This document shows positions 52,202 to 61,643 of a stretch of 64,000 nucleotides of DNA, one piece after another. The stretch lies in the NCBI GenBank assembly GCA_017440935.1, contig JAFSAO010000020.1:164557-228556 (forward strand). The letters run 5' to 3'. The notes beneath the pieces were generated by a model. That model ran no database searches. It was not told the DNA's origin and saw only the letters and a program-made list of their open reading frames with translations. The stretch's first letter is position 1. The number at the start of each line of letters is the position of its first letter. This DNA is from Opitutales bacterium (GTDB lineage: Bacteria > Verrucomicrobiota > Verrucomicrobiia > Opitutales > UBA953). Both the position numbers and the translations under genes were made by a program.

Positions 52202-53401
52202 TTAAGGCAGTTCCGGCGTCGGTTCGTATTTGAGCGCATCAAGTTTTTTCAAGCCTTCAAACATCAGCTCTGCGGCGCGTTGGTTGCGTTCCCGCTGTGA
52301 GGTTTTTGCGTCCACGCTCCCCTTCTGTGCGCCGGGAACAATTCCGCCGAGAACGACTGCTATGACTCGGCGATTTCCGCGTGAAGCCGTGGTGACGATC
52401 GAAGCTCCGGCATTTGTCCAGCCGGTTTTCAGTCCGTCGCAACCCGGGAAAAGGCGCAAAAGCGTGTTATGGTTGCCCATCGGAAGCGGTTTCCGGTCAA
52501 CGGAAAGTTCGCGAAACATCTTGGTTTTCGCCGCGCTGTAGCGAAATACGCTCGGATGTGTTTTTATCAGCGCACGGGAAAGTTCCGCCAAATCTGCTGC
52601 CGAGGTCATGTCCGGCAATTTTCCTGCTGCACGCTCTTTTTTAGAAACAGGCAAACCGTGCGGCGTAGAAAATTTCGTGTTGTTCAAGCCGAGTTCCCGC
52701 GCTTTTGCATTCATCGCGACGACGAAATCCTCCACGCTTCCGGAAACTTTTTCGGCGAGCGCGACCGCCGCATCATTTGCCGATTGCAACATGAGCGCAT
52801 AGAGCAAATCGTCGACGGAATTGACTTCTCCGGCGGCAAGGTGGACTTGGGTCCCGCCCATATTCTGCGCTCTCCGGCTCGCCTTTACGGGAGTTGAAAG
52901 CTCGATTTTTCCCGCTTTCACGGCATCGAGAACGAGAAAAATCGTCATCAGCTTCGTAACGCTCGCCGGCGGGTGACGCACGTTAGCATTGCGCCCGGAA
53001 AGGATTTTTCCGGTTTCGGCATCAATGCAAATTTGCCCCGCGCAGGAAAAATTTTTCATCGCGGGGCGCGGAGCCTTTACGGGAACGACGGTAAGCGCCG
53101 GAGCCGGTTTCACCGAACTCGAAGCGGGAACGACAGGCTCTGCCGTCGGCACGGAAAGGTCAATCGCGGAAGGTTCCCCGGCGAGAGAAATTTCTGTTTT
53201 AAGCGAAAGTTCCGGAGGCAACTCTACCCCACCCGATTCGCCTTCACCGAAAACGCTCGCGGGAACGGCTTCCGCCGGAACAGATTTTTTTTCGACGAAA
53301 TCGCTTCCCGCCGACGAGCCGTTGAAGGCAAAAACGAAAGCGAAGACGACTGCGGCAAGCGCGACGGCAAGCACAACGTATTCTTTTACCCGCAACTTCA
53401 T
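52202..53401 (-). CDS. D-alanyl-D-alanine carboxypeptidase (PBP5/6 family)
   Basis: A 399-residue S11 serine peptidase with an N-terminal membrane anchor and a Pro/Val/Ser-rich linker (about 30-120). Catalytic motifs: PPASVTKLMTIFLVLD (SxxK), MLQSANDAAVA (SxN) and CDGLKTGWTNAGAS (KTG). ICIDAETGKILSGRNAN precedes the first. It trims the terminal D-Ala of peptidoglycan stem peptides in the periplasm. It lacks the full C-terminal amphipathic anchoring domain; the anchor is at the N-terminus instead. Confidence 0.93.
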   Translation of the reverse strand: MKLRVKEYVVLAVALAAVVFAFVFAFNGSSAGSDFVEKKSVPAEAVPASVFGEGESGGVELPPELSLKTEISLAGEPSAIDLSVPTAEPVVPASSSVKPAPALTVVPVKAPRPAMKNFSCAGQICIDAETGKILSGRNANVRHPPASVTKLMTIFLVLDAVKAGKIELSTPVKASRRAQNMGGTQVHLAAGEVNSVDDLLYALMLQSANDAAVALAEKVSGSVEDFVVAMNAKARELGLNNTKFSTPHGLPVSKKERAAGKLPDMTSAADLAELSRALIKTHPSVFRYSAAKTKMFRELSVDRKPLPMGNHNTLLRLFPGCDGLKTGWTNAGASIVTTASRGNRRVIAVVLGGIVPGAQKGSVDAKTSQRERNQRAAELMFEGLKKLDALKYEPTPELP

Positions 53402-53444
53402 GAGTTTTGTGAAGGAGGAGAGAAACGGGAAAGCGAAATTCCGC

Positions 53445-55127
53445 TTAGAACCAGGATTTGAGCGTCGTTTCGTCCGTCGGAAGAATTTGGTCGCTCTTTG
53501 TCTCGTCGAGCATTTCCGTGACGCTGTTAATCAGGCTTTCACGCTTGGCGACGAAGAGCATACGGTCGCTCCCGAGGAAGTTTTGCACTTTTTCCAAAAT
53601 GGAACGCGGGGGACGACGCGTTTCCAAGAGCGGCGGCAGGTAACGCACCAACACGGAAACGTCTTCGTGGCGGAGCGCATAGCGAATCAGCTCAAGCAAA
53701 ACCGGCTGATTGTTGTTTTCCAGCAAGTAGGCGTTTTCGTAAACATTGCGTGCTTCGTCTTCAAATCCGAACGCATCAAGGCGGCGCGCCAACACGATGA
53801 GGCGGGCGGCGGGAACGGACTGATTCTTCATCACGCGCTCGAGATTGATTTTCCCCAAATTCGCCTGATTATTGGAATAATAGGCAAGCGCACGGAGGCA
53901 ATCGAGCACGCCCTGATAGTTCTTTACCCAGCCGTAATTGCCGTTGTTGAGTTCATCGAGCAACGCAATCGCCTGATCGGATTTTCCGCCGAGGACGAGC
54001 GATTCCAGATAAAGGAGTTCGAACTTCGGCAAATCAATGAGCGCATTTTTGCGGGCATGGTCGTAGATTTTCTGAACCAGCTCGTAATTCTGCCCGTCCG
54101 TAGCGTATTGCGCGAAAACGAGCAATGCGCCGGAATCGTTTTTATAACGGTCGAAAAAGTCTTTTTCCAAGCCTTCACGATAAAGGCGATTTTCGTCGCC
54201 CGGAAAAAGCGTGAGGATTTTCACGCGGATCGTCGGGTCATTCTTGAGCAAAGCAAGACGCGTCAGCACGTCGCGCGCTTCGGAAAGTTGTCCGTCTTCT
54301 TTCAGATAGAGGGCGTAAAGCAGGGAAATTTGGTCGTTCCCGGGAGCGAGACGCAGGGAATCTTTCAGCGTGGAAAGCGCTTTTTCCCGTCGACCGGATT
54401 CCCAGTCAATCTGTGCCGCGAGCACGCGCCCGGAAAGCGTGTTTTTCACACCGTAATCTTCGAGCACTTTTTCCGCGCGTTTAAAACGCCCGCGCAGGAG
54501 ATTCGCCTGAGCCGCACCGACGGCAACGATCAGGCGATTATCGCGAAGCACTTCGGCATCGCCCGGCAGAATTTTTTCCACAAGCGGGAACTGCGGCAAA
54601 AGTGCGTCTGCGGCGGAAACGAGCACATCATCTTCCGCAAGATCCAAACTCTGCCGCACAAAAAACTGCACATAGCTACGATGGTTCAGCGTGTGCGGAA
54701 GCCCTTCTTTTAAAAACTCAAACGCTTCCTTGGTGCGTTTTTGATAAAAGAGTAACGATGCAAAATCGATTCGCGCCTCCGGATTATACGGAGAATAAAT
54801 CAGCCCGGCACGGATTTTCTGAAAATATTTTCCGAAATCTTTATCTTCCGCAAATTCCGTCTTTGCCTCAGTGACGAATTGGTTCCCGAGGCGGCGGCGC
54901 ACTTCCTTGCGCACTTCACGCGAAGCCGGATACGCGAGCGCTTCACCGTAACTCGCCTCGCCTTTCAAAAAATAATAGAAAAACAATCCGAGTCCCGCAT
55001 AAGCAAGCGCGCCCAAAACGGCTAAAATGATAAAAATCCGCGGCCAATTAAAATGAAGACGCCATTTCCCGCTCTTACTGCGCGCATACGTCGCAAAACC
55101 AAAATATTCTTTGTTTGAGAATTCCAT
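53445..55127 (-). CDS. Membrane-anchored TPR protein
   Basis: A 560-residue protein with one membrane helix (about 30-51, RIFIILAVLGALAYAGLGLF) after a basic cytoplasmic segment. The rest is an all-helical array of about ten tetratricopeptide-like repeats, e.g. NPEARIDFASLLFYQKRTKE and LRLAPGNDQISLLYALYLKE, ending in a short acidic tail LKSWF. It probably acts as a scaffold for envelope or secretion complexes; no partner is evident. It is 43 bp upstream of the carboxypeptidase gene. Confidence 0.75.
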   Translation of the reverse strand: MEFSNKEYFGFATYARSKSGKWRLHFNWPRIFIILAVLGALAYAGLGLFFYYFLKGEASYGEALAYPASREVRKEVRRRLGNQFVTEAKTEFAEDKDFGKYFQKIRAGLIYSPYNPEARIDFASLLFYQKRTKEAFEFLKEGLPHTLNHRSYVQFFVRQSLDLAEDDVLVSAADALLPQFPLVEKILPGDAEVLRDNRLIVAVGAAQANLLRGRFKRAEKVLEDYGVKNTLSGRVLAAQIDWESGRREKALSTLKDSLRLAPGNDQISLLYALYLKEDGQLSEARDVLTRLALLKNDPTIRVKILTLFPGDENRLYREGLEKDFFDRYKNDSGALLVFAQYATDGQNYELVQKIYDHARKNALIDLPKFELLYLESLVLGGKSDQAIALLDELNNGNYGWVKNYQGVLDCLRALAYYSNNQANLGKINLERVMKNQSVPAARLIVLARRLDAFGFEDEARNVYENAYLLENNNQPVLLELIRYALRHEDVSVLVRYLPPLLETRRPPRSILEKVQNFLGSDRMLFVAKRESLINSVTEMLDETKSDQILPTDETTLKSWF

Positions 55128-55203
55128 TGTTTTTTAAAGAAGTAATCTTGCCAAATTTGTAGAGTGATACGCGATTTTTATTTTCAAAAAAAAAAAATCC
55201 GGC

Positions 55204-55662
55204 TCAGGCGGACGCGTTCCCGCGCACCCGAAAGCGGTGCGTTCCCGCGGGCAATATTTCAAAATCGAGGTGAATGGTGTCGGGCGGAAGCGCATCGCCG
55301 ATTTTCTCCGGCCATTCCACCACCCAAATCCACGGGCTACGCATAAATTCCTCCAACATCAGCGCGTCCACGGCGTCCGGCGAGGCCAACCTGTAAGCGT
55401 CCATGTGAATGAGTTGGCGGGAACGTCCTTCATAAACGGCGTAAATGTTGTAGCTCGGACTCGTTACCGGTTGCCGCACGCCAAGAGCACGCGCCAAGCC
55501 GCTCACGAATGTTGTTTTTCCCGCGCCGAGTGTTCCGTGCAGTGCGAGCGTGCAATCCGTTCCCGCCGGCAAAAGCTCCGCCAAGCGCGCCGCCGCCGCC
55601 GCCGTTTTTTCTACGGAATCGCACACCACCCAATCTCCGAACTCCGAAAATATCGCATCCAT
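55204..55662 (-). CDS. tsaE: tRNA threonylcarbamoyladenosine biosynthesis ATPase TsaE
   Basis: A 152-residue P-loop ATPase. Walker A is LHGTLGAGKTTFVSGLARAL, switch region TSPSYNIYAVYEG, and the HMDAYRL and WIWVVEWPEKI segments are typical. TsaE joins TsaB/TsaD to make t6A37 in ANN-decoding tRNAs. The start lies 21 bp after the nrnA-like gene in the reverse direction. An octamer cluster is at its 3' end. Confidence 0.93.
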   Translation of the reverse strand: MDAIFSEFGDWVVCDSVEKTAAAAARLAELLPAGTDCTLALHGTLGAGKTTFVSGLARALGVRQPVTSPSYNIYAVYEGRSRQLIHMDAYRLASPDAVDALMLEEFMRSPWIWVVEWPEKIGDALPPDTIHLDFEILPAGTHRFRVRGNASA

Positions 55663-55683
55663 TTTCTTTTCCGGAAAAAATAA

Positions 55684-56697
55684 TTACGCAACCGCACCGT
55701 CGACTTCACGCAGATGCTCGAGAATAACGGAGAAAATCTTTTCGCGGTCGAGATCCAAATCCGCACCGTCGAGATTAAATCCCGCCGCGCGGATGTGTCC
55801 GCCGCCGTTGAGTTTTTGCGCGAGCAAATCCACACGCAAATAATCTTCCGCGCCGCGCAAACTGCCCTTTACGCCCGTGTGCGATTGTTCGAGCTGACAG
55901 GCGATTTTCACGCCGGCGATGCTGCGCAGATAATTGACGAAATTTTCCGTGTCTTCCCGCGTCGTTCCCGTCGCTTCAAATGCGTCTTTCGGAATCCACG
56001 CAACGGCAACTTTTCCGCCGGCAAGCAGTTTTGCCGTAGCCAAATAACGCTGAAGCAATTCGAGGCGTTGAAACTTCTCCTGTTCGTAAAGCTCGTGAGA
56101 AATTTTCGCCGGAGACGCTCCCGCGCAAACCAGCTTTGCCGCGATTTCCATAACATCACAGGTCGTTGCGGAATATTGAAATTGCCCCGTGTCCGTCGCT
56201 ATTCCGAGATAAAGCGCCTCGGCGAGAGCTTCGTCGATTTCAATCCCGAGATCTAAGCAAAACGCCGCGAGAATGTGGCAAGTTGCTGCCGCGCTCGTAA
56301 TGACGATATTTTCCTCCGACGCGAAAAACTCGTTCGTTTCGTGATGATCCACGGCGGCAAAAATTCCCTGCGGGAACGCCTTCGCGAGCAAAGTTTTGCC
56401 GAGGCGGGCAAGATTTCCGCAGTCCACGGCAAACCCGACACGCCCGTCGTTTTCAAATTCGTCTTCGTGAAAAAACGGGGTGTCGCGCACAAAACCTTTC
56501 AGGTTATACGGCACGGAATGATGGTTCACGCAAACGGCATCGATTCCGCGGGAACGCAAAATCCGGCAAACCGCAAGTTGAGAACCGATGCAATCGCCGT
56601 CCGGCCTCACGTGCCCGAGCACCGCCACGCGCTTCCCTTCCAGCTTCCCCAACAGCGTCGCGAACCGCGCACTCTCTTTTTCAAAATACTTTTTCAT
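55684..56697 (-). CDS. nrnA: DHH-family phosphoesterase, NrnA-like (oligoribonuclease/PAP phosphatase)
   Basis: About 337 residues from ATG 56697 (upstream in-frame starts add about 107 residues lying over the der gene end and intergenic DNA, unlikely). The DHH domain has AVLGHVRPDGDCIGSQLAV, FAVDCGNLARLG and AAVDHHETNEFFA; the DHHA1 domain ends with LRSIAGVKIACQLEQSHTGVKGSLR and GGGHIRAAGF. NrnA degrades nanoRNA and 3'-phosphoadenosine 5'-phosphate. It precedes tsaE. Confidence 0.9.
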   Translation of the reverse strand: MKKYFEKESARFATLLGKLEGKRVAVLGHVRPDGDCIGSQLAVCRILRSRGIDAVCVNHHSVPYNLKGFVRDTPFFHEDEFENDGRVGFAVDCGNLARLGKTLLAKAFPQGIFAAVDHHETNEFFASEENIVITSAAATCHILAAFCLDLGIEIDEALAEALYLGIATDTGQFQYSATTCDVMEIAAKLVCAGASPAKISHELYEQEKFQRLELLQRYLATAKLLAGGKVAVAWIPKDAFEATGTTREDTENFVNYLRSIAGVKIACQLEQSHTGVKGSLRGAEDYLRVDLLAQKLNGGGHIRAAGFNLDGADLDLDREKIFSVILEHLREVDGAVA

Positions 56698-56756
56698 AAA
56701 ATTTTTGGTAAAAACGGGAGAAGCGACCGTAAAATCGCTTCCCCCTAAAAAACTCC

Positions 56757-56779
56757 GTGGCTTTGTGTCTCCGTGAGCG
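56757..56779. repeat. Copy of the GTGTCTCCGTGAG intergenic repeat
   Basis: GTGGCTTTGTGTCTCCGTGAGCG between nrnA and der matches the right arm of the repeat near 5791-5813 with two differences. The 130-bp gap has no gene. Confidence 0.5.
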
Positions 56780-56830
56780 AATTTTTGGTTCGTACGCTCT
56801 ACAAAAGCAACAGGAAAGTCGCTTTTGACG

Positions 56831-58414
56831 TTAGCGTTTTTTGCGCGGGAACGGAGATTTTTTCCCTCCGCTCTTGGCAGAAGGCGTTCCCGTGCGTTTT
56901 TTAGGCGGAACGATACGGGAATTTCCGCGCGTTTTTGCCGTAGAAGCTCCGCCGACCGTTTCTGTTTGTTGCGCCATGAAAAATGTGCGCTCCTGCTTAG
57001 GTTTTCCCACAAAGTCAAACTTTACGGGAACGCCGCCCAAATCAAATGCCGCGTAGAATTTCGAAAGCAAAAAGCGCTCGTAGGTTTCGTCAATTTTCTC
57101 CTCGGAATTACAAAACAGACGAATGCGCAACGGCTTGTTCCCGGTCTGCACCGCATAGTAGCACTTGAAACGCCGCCCGCTGACCATTTTCGGCGGGTTA
57201 GCTTCCATTACGCCGTGAATGACGCGATTGAGTTGCCCCGTCGGAATCTGCACGTTCATGCGTCCGTAAAGCGCACGCGCTTCCTTGAGCATCGTTTCCA
57301 CGCGCAAGCCTTCGAGCGCGGAGGTGAAAAGGACCGTCGAGCCGGGTAAAAAGAACAGTTCCCGATTTACCGCTTTCGCAAAGGCGCGGCGAAACTCGTC
57401 TTCGCTTTCGTAGCCGGAAACCGTTCCCGTGCGGAAATGTTTCAACGCCAAATCCCATTTGTTGACGACGACAATCAGCCCCGTGCCCATTTCGATGATT
57501 TGCCCGGCGAGTTGCTTGTCCAAGCGCGTAACGCCGGTTACCGCATCAATAACAAGAAAACAAACGTCCGCACGTTGCATCGCTTCGTCCGTGCGCAAAG
57601 CGGAAAAATATTCCAAGGTGTCAAACTTGTTCTTAGCACGTTTCCCGGCGGTGTCTATCAATTCAAACGTCGAAGTTTCGCCCGTTTTTTTGTCCGTATA
57701 ATCCAAGCGTTGCTTAATCGGATCTCGCGTCGTTCCCGCCACATCGCTGACAATCAGACGGGAATTTTTCGTCAAAGCGTTCCCGAGCGAACTTTTCCCG
57801 ACGTTCGGGCGCCCCGCCAAGCAAATGCGAATCGGCTGCGGCGTTCCCGCGTCGGGATTTATAACGTTCCCGTCTTCGTCCTCCTCAACTTCGGCAAGCC
57901 CGATTTCATCTAAAATTTTACGCTTCAAAAATTCGATTCCGCGATTGTGTTCGGCGGAAATCAGAATCGGCGCGCCGAAGCCGAGAGAAAAGAAATCGCC
58001 CTGCTCCATGTGGCGCTCATCGTTGTCCACTTTGTTCACGACGAGCAAAACTTTTTTTCCGAAACTGCGCAACCGCGCGGCAACTTCATGATCAAGCGGC
58101 GTGCAGCCTTGCGAGACATCCGTCACCAATACGACGAGCTCCGCCGCCTGAATTGCAAACGAAACCTGCTCTTCCACCGCATCGGCAATGACTTTCGGCG
58201 TCGCCTCTTCCGTGAAAAGCCCGATCCCGCCCGTATCCATCAGCAGATAATCGTCCACGGGAACGCGTTCCGTAATCAAATCGCGCGTCACCCCCGGCAT
58301 ATCGTGCACGATCGAAACTCTCCGCCCGACAAGGCGGTTAAAAAGACGGCTTTTCCCGACATTCGGGCGCCCGACGATGGCGACGCTCCGCGGTATCTCA
58401 TTCTGCTTTGCCAT
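56831..58414 (-). CDS. der: Ribosome-associated GTPase Der (EngA)
   Basis: A 527-residue protein with two tandem GTPase domains. G1 motifs are GRPNVGKSRLFNRLVGRR and GRPNVGKSSLGNALTKN; G3 motifs DTGGIG and DTAGKR; G4 VVNKVDND and NKWDLA. The C-terminal KH-like domain follows. The final 45 residues are a basic Ser/Lys-rich tail (TKRTGTPSAKSGGKKSPFPR-like) longer than usual. Der is essential for 50S maturation. ATG 58414 begins a canonical start (MAKQNEIPRSVAIVGRPNVG). Confidence 0.95.
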   Translation of the reverse strand: MAKQNEIPRSVAIVGRPNVGKSRLFNRLVGRRVSIVHDMPGVTRDLITERVPVDDYLLMDTGGIGLFTEEATPKVIADAVEEQVSFAIQAAELVVLVTDVSQGCTPLDHEVAARLRSFGKKVLLVVNKVDNDERHMEQGDFFSLGFGAPILISAEHNRGIEFLKRKILDEIGLAEVEEDEDGNVINPDAGTPQPIRICLAGRPNVGKSSLGNALTKNSRLIVSDVAGTTRDPIKQRLDYTDKKTGETSTFELIDTAGKRAKNKFDTLEYFSALRTDEAMQRADVCFLVIDAVTGVTRLDKQLAGQIIEMGTGLIVVVNKWDLALKHFRTGTVSGYESEDEFRRAFAKAVNRELFFLPGSTVLFTSALEGLRVETMLKEARALYGRMNVQIPTGQLNRVIHGVMEANPPKMVSGRRFKCYYAVQTGNKPLRIRLFCNSEEKIDETYERFLLSKFYAAFDLGGVPVKFDFVGKPKQERTFFMAQQTETVGGASTAKTRGNSRIVPPKKRTGTPSAKSGGKKSPFPRKKR

Positions 58415-58573
58415 AAAAATTCTCTCGTTCCCGTCAATGTCTCAAATTCCGCGCCGCAAGTCGATTGCGAAAACGCGCAAAACCACACTGGTCTTGTCTC
58501 ACATCTGGATTTGTCGGATACGCGAAAAAAAGAACAAACCTTTCCCCAGGCGGGAATTTCGCTTCTCTTGTGT

Positions 58574-58697
58574 CGCCGTCGGCTGAGCCGGATCCCAGGT
58601 TACGAGCCACAGCGCCGACCTTGGGAATCGTAAGCGCATTCCACGACGGTTTGCGTTCCCGCGTTTTCAAAGCGAATCGGCGGTCCGAGCCGTAACG
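58574..58697 (-). pseudogene. Degenerate Rhs-core fragment with internal deletion
   Basis: In the 290-bp gap before der, two pieces match the Rhs cores downstream. CGCCGTCGGC..GGATCCCAGGT..ACGAGCCACA is the piece equivalent to about 60833-60880. It is joined directly to a piece like 61005-61068 (GAATCGTA.GC.CATTCCACGACGGTTTGCGTTCCCGCGTTTTCAAAGCG). About 130 bp between them are missing. No long frame remains. Confidence 0.75.
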
Positions 58698-58705
58698 TTG
58701 AGCGG

Positions 58706-59962
58706 CTATTCTCTTCTTTGAGCGTCATAATCCTTTAATTCTTTTTCAAATCTTTCTTCAAAACTTCGGATAGTGAAGTTTCGGTTTTTCCTGTAAGAAA
58801 GAACTTTCTCTCGGTCAATACTGCACCCGTTTCTTATTAATTCCCGAAGGACATAACGTTCTATTTCTGTCTTATATTTGAACGGAATATCCAAAGAAAG
58901 AAGATATGCCCCGTATGCCTTTGCCTCTTCAAACATTTTTGCACCAAGCAATTCGTTCAAAAACGTTTTCATTCGCATAACTTTCGAAGAGTCGGAACCT
59001 CCGTATCGGAGAAAGAATAATTCCATTTCCGGAATATTCATTGGGTTTCGCTGAGACAGATAATGGAAGTAGGCCGCCTCCTTATACTTAAATTTTCGCA
59101 GAAGAATTCTTTCGGCAAAGGGATATGACGGGACAAAAAAATCATCGGCCAAATTCAAAATTTCACGTTCCGAGACGTCAGGCGAATCTTCCAAGCCCCG
59201 CAACGCTTTTAACAGCCTGACCCCCGAATGCTTCTCTCCGAGAACATCAACATACTCATCGATTTCCTCTTGCTCGTCTCTTAAAAATTCAAATACATCA
59301 AATTCATAGGATAGTATTTGTCGAAAGATCTCAAATTCGATCCGCCATTGCACCTGTTCATCGGCAAGGAAAGGAAACAACCAAAATGATTTTTCGATAT
59401 GTTTGAATTTTTCTTCCATTCCGAAAGAATATGCACCAAACCAATATCGGAGACTTATTCCTTGAGAAAATCCTATTTCTCCCCATCCCTCTCCGTCGGG
59501 AGAACCGGGAATAATTCCTATTTTATCTGCAAGCATTAAGGTCAAATAGGCGGACAGGCGAGAATCGAGCGGAGAAATGGCTCCCCATGAAGATTTTAAT
59601 ATATCATTTGGGGTGTTTAATTTCTCAATATTAAGCCCCGTCGTTTTTTTTATAAGTTTCGATCTTAAAAGCTCCTTGTCACCTGTATTCGCTACGTTTG
59701 CCCATATGGCACATAAAACAATAAGGTCTTCCGTGTTGTCTGTTGGCGAATCTATCGCGGCTTTCATCTTTAATTCAAAATCAGGAGAAGTATATTCCTC
59801 AATCAGACGAACGTTCGGATTACCTGGAAGCTCCTCGCCATTTTCGCTTCCGATAAGCGTTGGTTTTCCCCAAATATCACAATCAGAAACACAAAAATCA
59901 AAAACTCGTGCATATCCCTGCACGCAAAAAAATACGAAAAAGATAAGTATCAATTTTTTCAT
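58706..59962 (-). CDS. Exported protein downstream of an Rhs tip, candidate immunity or accessory
   Basis: A 418-residue protein with a signal peptide (MKKLILIFFVFFCVQGYARV). The mature chain is acidic and mostly helical (LADEQVQWRIEFEIFRQILS, LRKFKYKEAAYFHYLSQR) with no motif I recognise. It starts 14 bp after the stop of the Rhs-tip gene at 59977, as cognate immunity genes do. At 418 residues it is large for an immunity protein, so it may be an accessory. It contains no CGGGAACG octamers. Confidence 0.6.
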   Translation of the reverse strand: MKKLILIFFVFFCVQGYARVFDFCVSDCDIWGKPTLIGSENGEELPGNPNVRLIEEYTSPDFELKMKAAIDSPTDNTEDLIVLCAIWANVANTGDKELLRSKLIKKTTGLNIEKLNTPNDILKSSWGAISPLDSRLSAYLTLMLADKIGIIPGSPDGEGWGEIGFSQGISLRYWFGAYSFGMEEKFKHIEKSFWLFPFLADEQVQWRIEFEIFRQILSYEFDVFEFLRDEQEEIDEYVDVLGEKHSGVRLLKALRGLEDSPDVSEREILNLADDFFVPSYPFAERILLRKFKYKEAAYFHYLSQRNPMNIPEMELFFLRYGGSDSSKVMRMKTFLNELLGAKMFEEAKAYGAYLLSLDIPFKYKTEIERYVLRELIRNGCSIDREKVLSYRKNRNFTIRSFEERFEKELKDYDAQRRE

Positions 59963-59976
59963 AATTTAAATTCCTC

Positions 59977-61116
59977 CTAGAACGTTGATGTGAAAACAAA
60001 TGAAACACTTTGCTCAAGTTTTTCACTAAATGAGTCATATGAAGACTTTCCGTTATATGAAATGTTGATTTCGGCATTTTCAGTTATGGCCATTCCAAAT
60101 TTAACTTCCCATCCGCAAACTTTAGGATTGTCAGAAATTTTTACAGATTTCTGGGAGGAAATTCCAGAATTCGAAACTCTCCATTCTTTTTTGCCTCGGA
60201 CAGAGTAACGATTATCACCGATTCCTGTTTTAATTAAAGTCGGGGATGTAACATATCCGGAAAAAGATAAAAAGAAACCCTCGCTACTCAGTCCGCCATT
60301 TTTCTGAATGGGAAACAACGTCACATCCGAATAATCAATATTCGGTTCACCAAATTCTCGTAATGCTTTCCTAAAACTTCGATCGATTAATTTCTTTACT
60401 TCTTTTTCAAGCCGAGCTTCCCAATTTTGAGCAATTTTTTCGACCTCTTTTTTCAAAAGCTCTTCTATTTCTCCTAAAACAGAAGAGTTTAGCCCAAGAA
60501 GATCTGTCAAATAAGAGATTCTATTTCCGACGAACGCATAAAGATTCAAGCCGCCTTGTTCGGCGATTGGGTCGCGGGAGAGGAAGCGGCCGAGCGAGGG
60601 CGAGTAGTGGCGGTAGTTGTAGTAAACGAGGTCGAGTTCGGAGTCGTAAAACTCCGACGACCATTGGAAGTTTTGGACAACGCCGTTTTCGGAAGCAGAG
60701 ACGGAGCCGAACGGAGTGTAGGAATACGCCGTGCGGATGTAGCCGGCCGGCCCGAAGACTTCGCAGATGTTTTTCGTGATGTCGTAGCCGTAGGTGAACC
60801 ACGTGCCGTCTTTTTGGAGCGCGAGCGGACGCGTCGCCGTCGGTTGCGACGGATCCCAGGTAACCAGCCACAACGCCGGATGCGCCGCGCGCGTTAAATC
60901 CAACGCCGCAATTTGCAGGTATCCGCGATAAATGTATCGGTGATGCAGGGGCGTCGTTCCCGCAACCGTTACTTTCTTCTCAAACCGTCGCCCCTGCGAA
61001 TCGTATCCACATTCCACAACGGTTTGCGTTTCCGCGTTTTCAAAGCGGATCGGACGATTTTCTCCGTTGTAGGTGATAATCCACGTTCCCGTGATGATCT
61101 GATTTAGAGGAGGCAT
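59977..61116 (-). CDS. Orphan Rhs-core plus tip, copy A
   Basis: A 379-residue protein with no export signal. Residues 1-208 are the Rhs repeat-associated core (GYDSQGRRFEKKVTVAGTTP, RPLALQKDGTWFTYGYDITK, SELDLVYYNYRHYSPSLGRF, then RDPIAEQGGLNLYAFVGNR). Residues 209-379 are a unique tip with a helical start and a beta-rich end, no toxin family recognised. The core almost equals copies B and C. The frame begins with an ATG in truncated core, so this is probably a displaced C-terminal cassette, not a full toxin. The core DNA has octamers; the tip has none. Confidence 0.8.
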   Translation of the reverse strand: MPPLNQIITGTWIITYNGENRPIRFENAETQTVVECGYDSQGRRFEKKVTVAGTTPLHHRYIYRGYLQIAALDLTRAAHPALWLVTWDPSQPTATRPLALQKDGTWFTYGYDITKNICEVFGPAGYIRTAYSYTPFGSVSASENGVVQNFQWSSEFYDSELDLVYYNYRHYSPSLGRFLSRDPIAEQGGLNLYAFVGNRISYLTDLLGLNSSVLGEIEELLKKEVEKIAQNWEARLEKEVKKLIDRSFRKALREFGEPNIDYSDVTLFPIQKNGGLSSEGFFLSFSGYVTSPTLIKTGIGDNRYSVRGKKEWRVSNSGISSQKSVKISDNPKVCGWEVKFGMAITENAEINISYNGKSSYDSFSEKLEQSVSFVFTSTF

Positions 61117-61160
61117 AATAGTTACGTGTCAATTCCAAGCGAGCTCCCAAGAAGAGATTG

Positions 61161-61643
61161 TTAAGTCCTAGCATTTTTTGAAAAAAACTTTAGGATTAAC
61201 GAAAAGCCTAAAACCAACACCCAATATCCCCATCCCCAAATAAGGTTTGTCTTAATTCTCGAATGAAAAAACATTTCGGGATTGGTTAATAAAGGGAGAG
61301 GACACGATGAAATCTCGCCTGTTTTCAAATCTAATACCTGGTTAACATATTTCCCTCCGTGAGATTTTCTCACACGAACATATAGAAGCCCCTGATGCTC
61401 TTCTATCCCCTTAATTAAGCCTTCAAAAACACCTGAAACATTGTCCAATCGTCTATCAAAAACATAGTAATAAGGAATACCATCCATATAATCTTTAGAT
61501 TCTGAAAATTCATTTGTAAGATAATAATTTGGGCTAAAATAGTATCGAGAAGGATTTATCGAAAAAGGAAGAAATTGAAATACAAGCAAAGAAAGCGACA
61601 AAAAAGTAAACCCTATGGTTCGTTTAACACTTTTTACAAGCAT
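61161..61643 (-). CDS. Two-helix membrane protein, candidate immunity of Rhs copy B
   Basis: About 160 residues from ATG 61643 (an upstream start at 61712 adds 23). One membrane helix (about 7-25), an extracytoplasmic domain of about 100 residues, and a second helix near the end (LIWGWGYWVLVLGFSLIL). It overlaps the end of Rhs copy B by 20 bp, immediately downstream of its tip, the usual place for a cognate immunity gene. Membrane location would suit a toxin acting at the envelope. No family recognised. Confidence 0.6.
   Translation of the reverse strand: MLVKSVKRTIGFTFLSLSLLVFQFLPFSINPSRYYFSPNYYLTNEFSESKDYMDGIPYYYVFDRRLDNVSGVFEGLIKGIEEHQGLLYVRVRKSHGGKYVNQVLDLKTGEISSCPLPLLTNPEMFFHSRIKTNLIWGWGYWVLVLGFSLILKFFSKNART

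Noticed and set aside
56698..57018. N-terminal extension of the NrnA-like gene
   Set aside because: An open frame continues upstream for about 107 codons but crosses intergenic repeats and the der 3' end; the DHH domain begins normally after ATG 56697.
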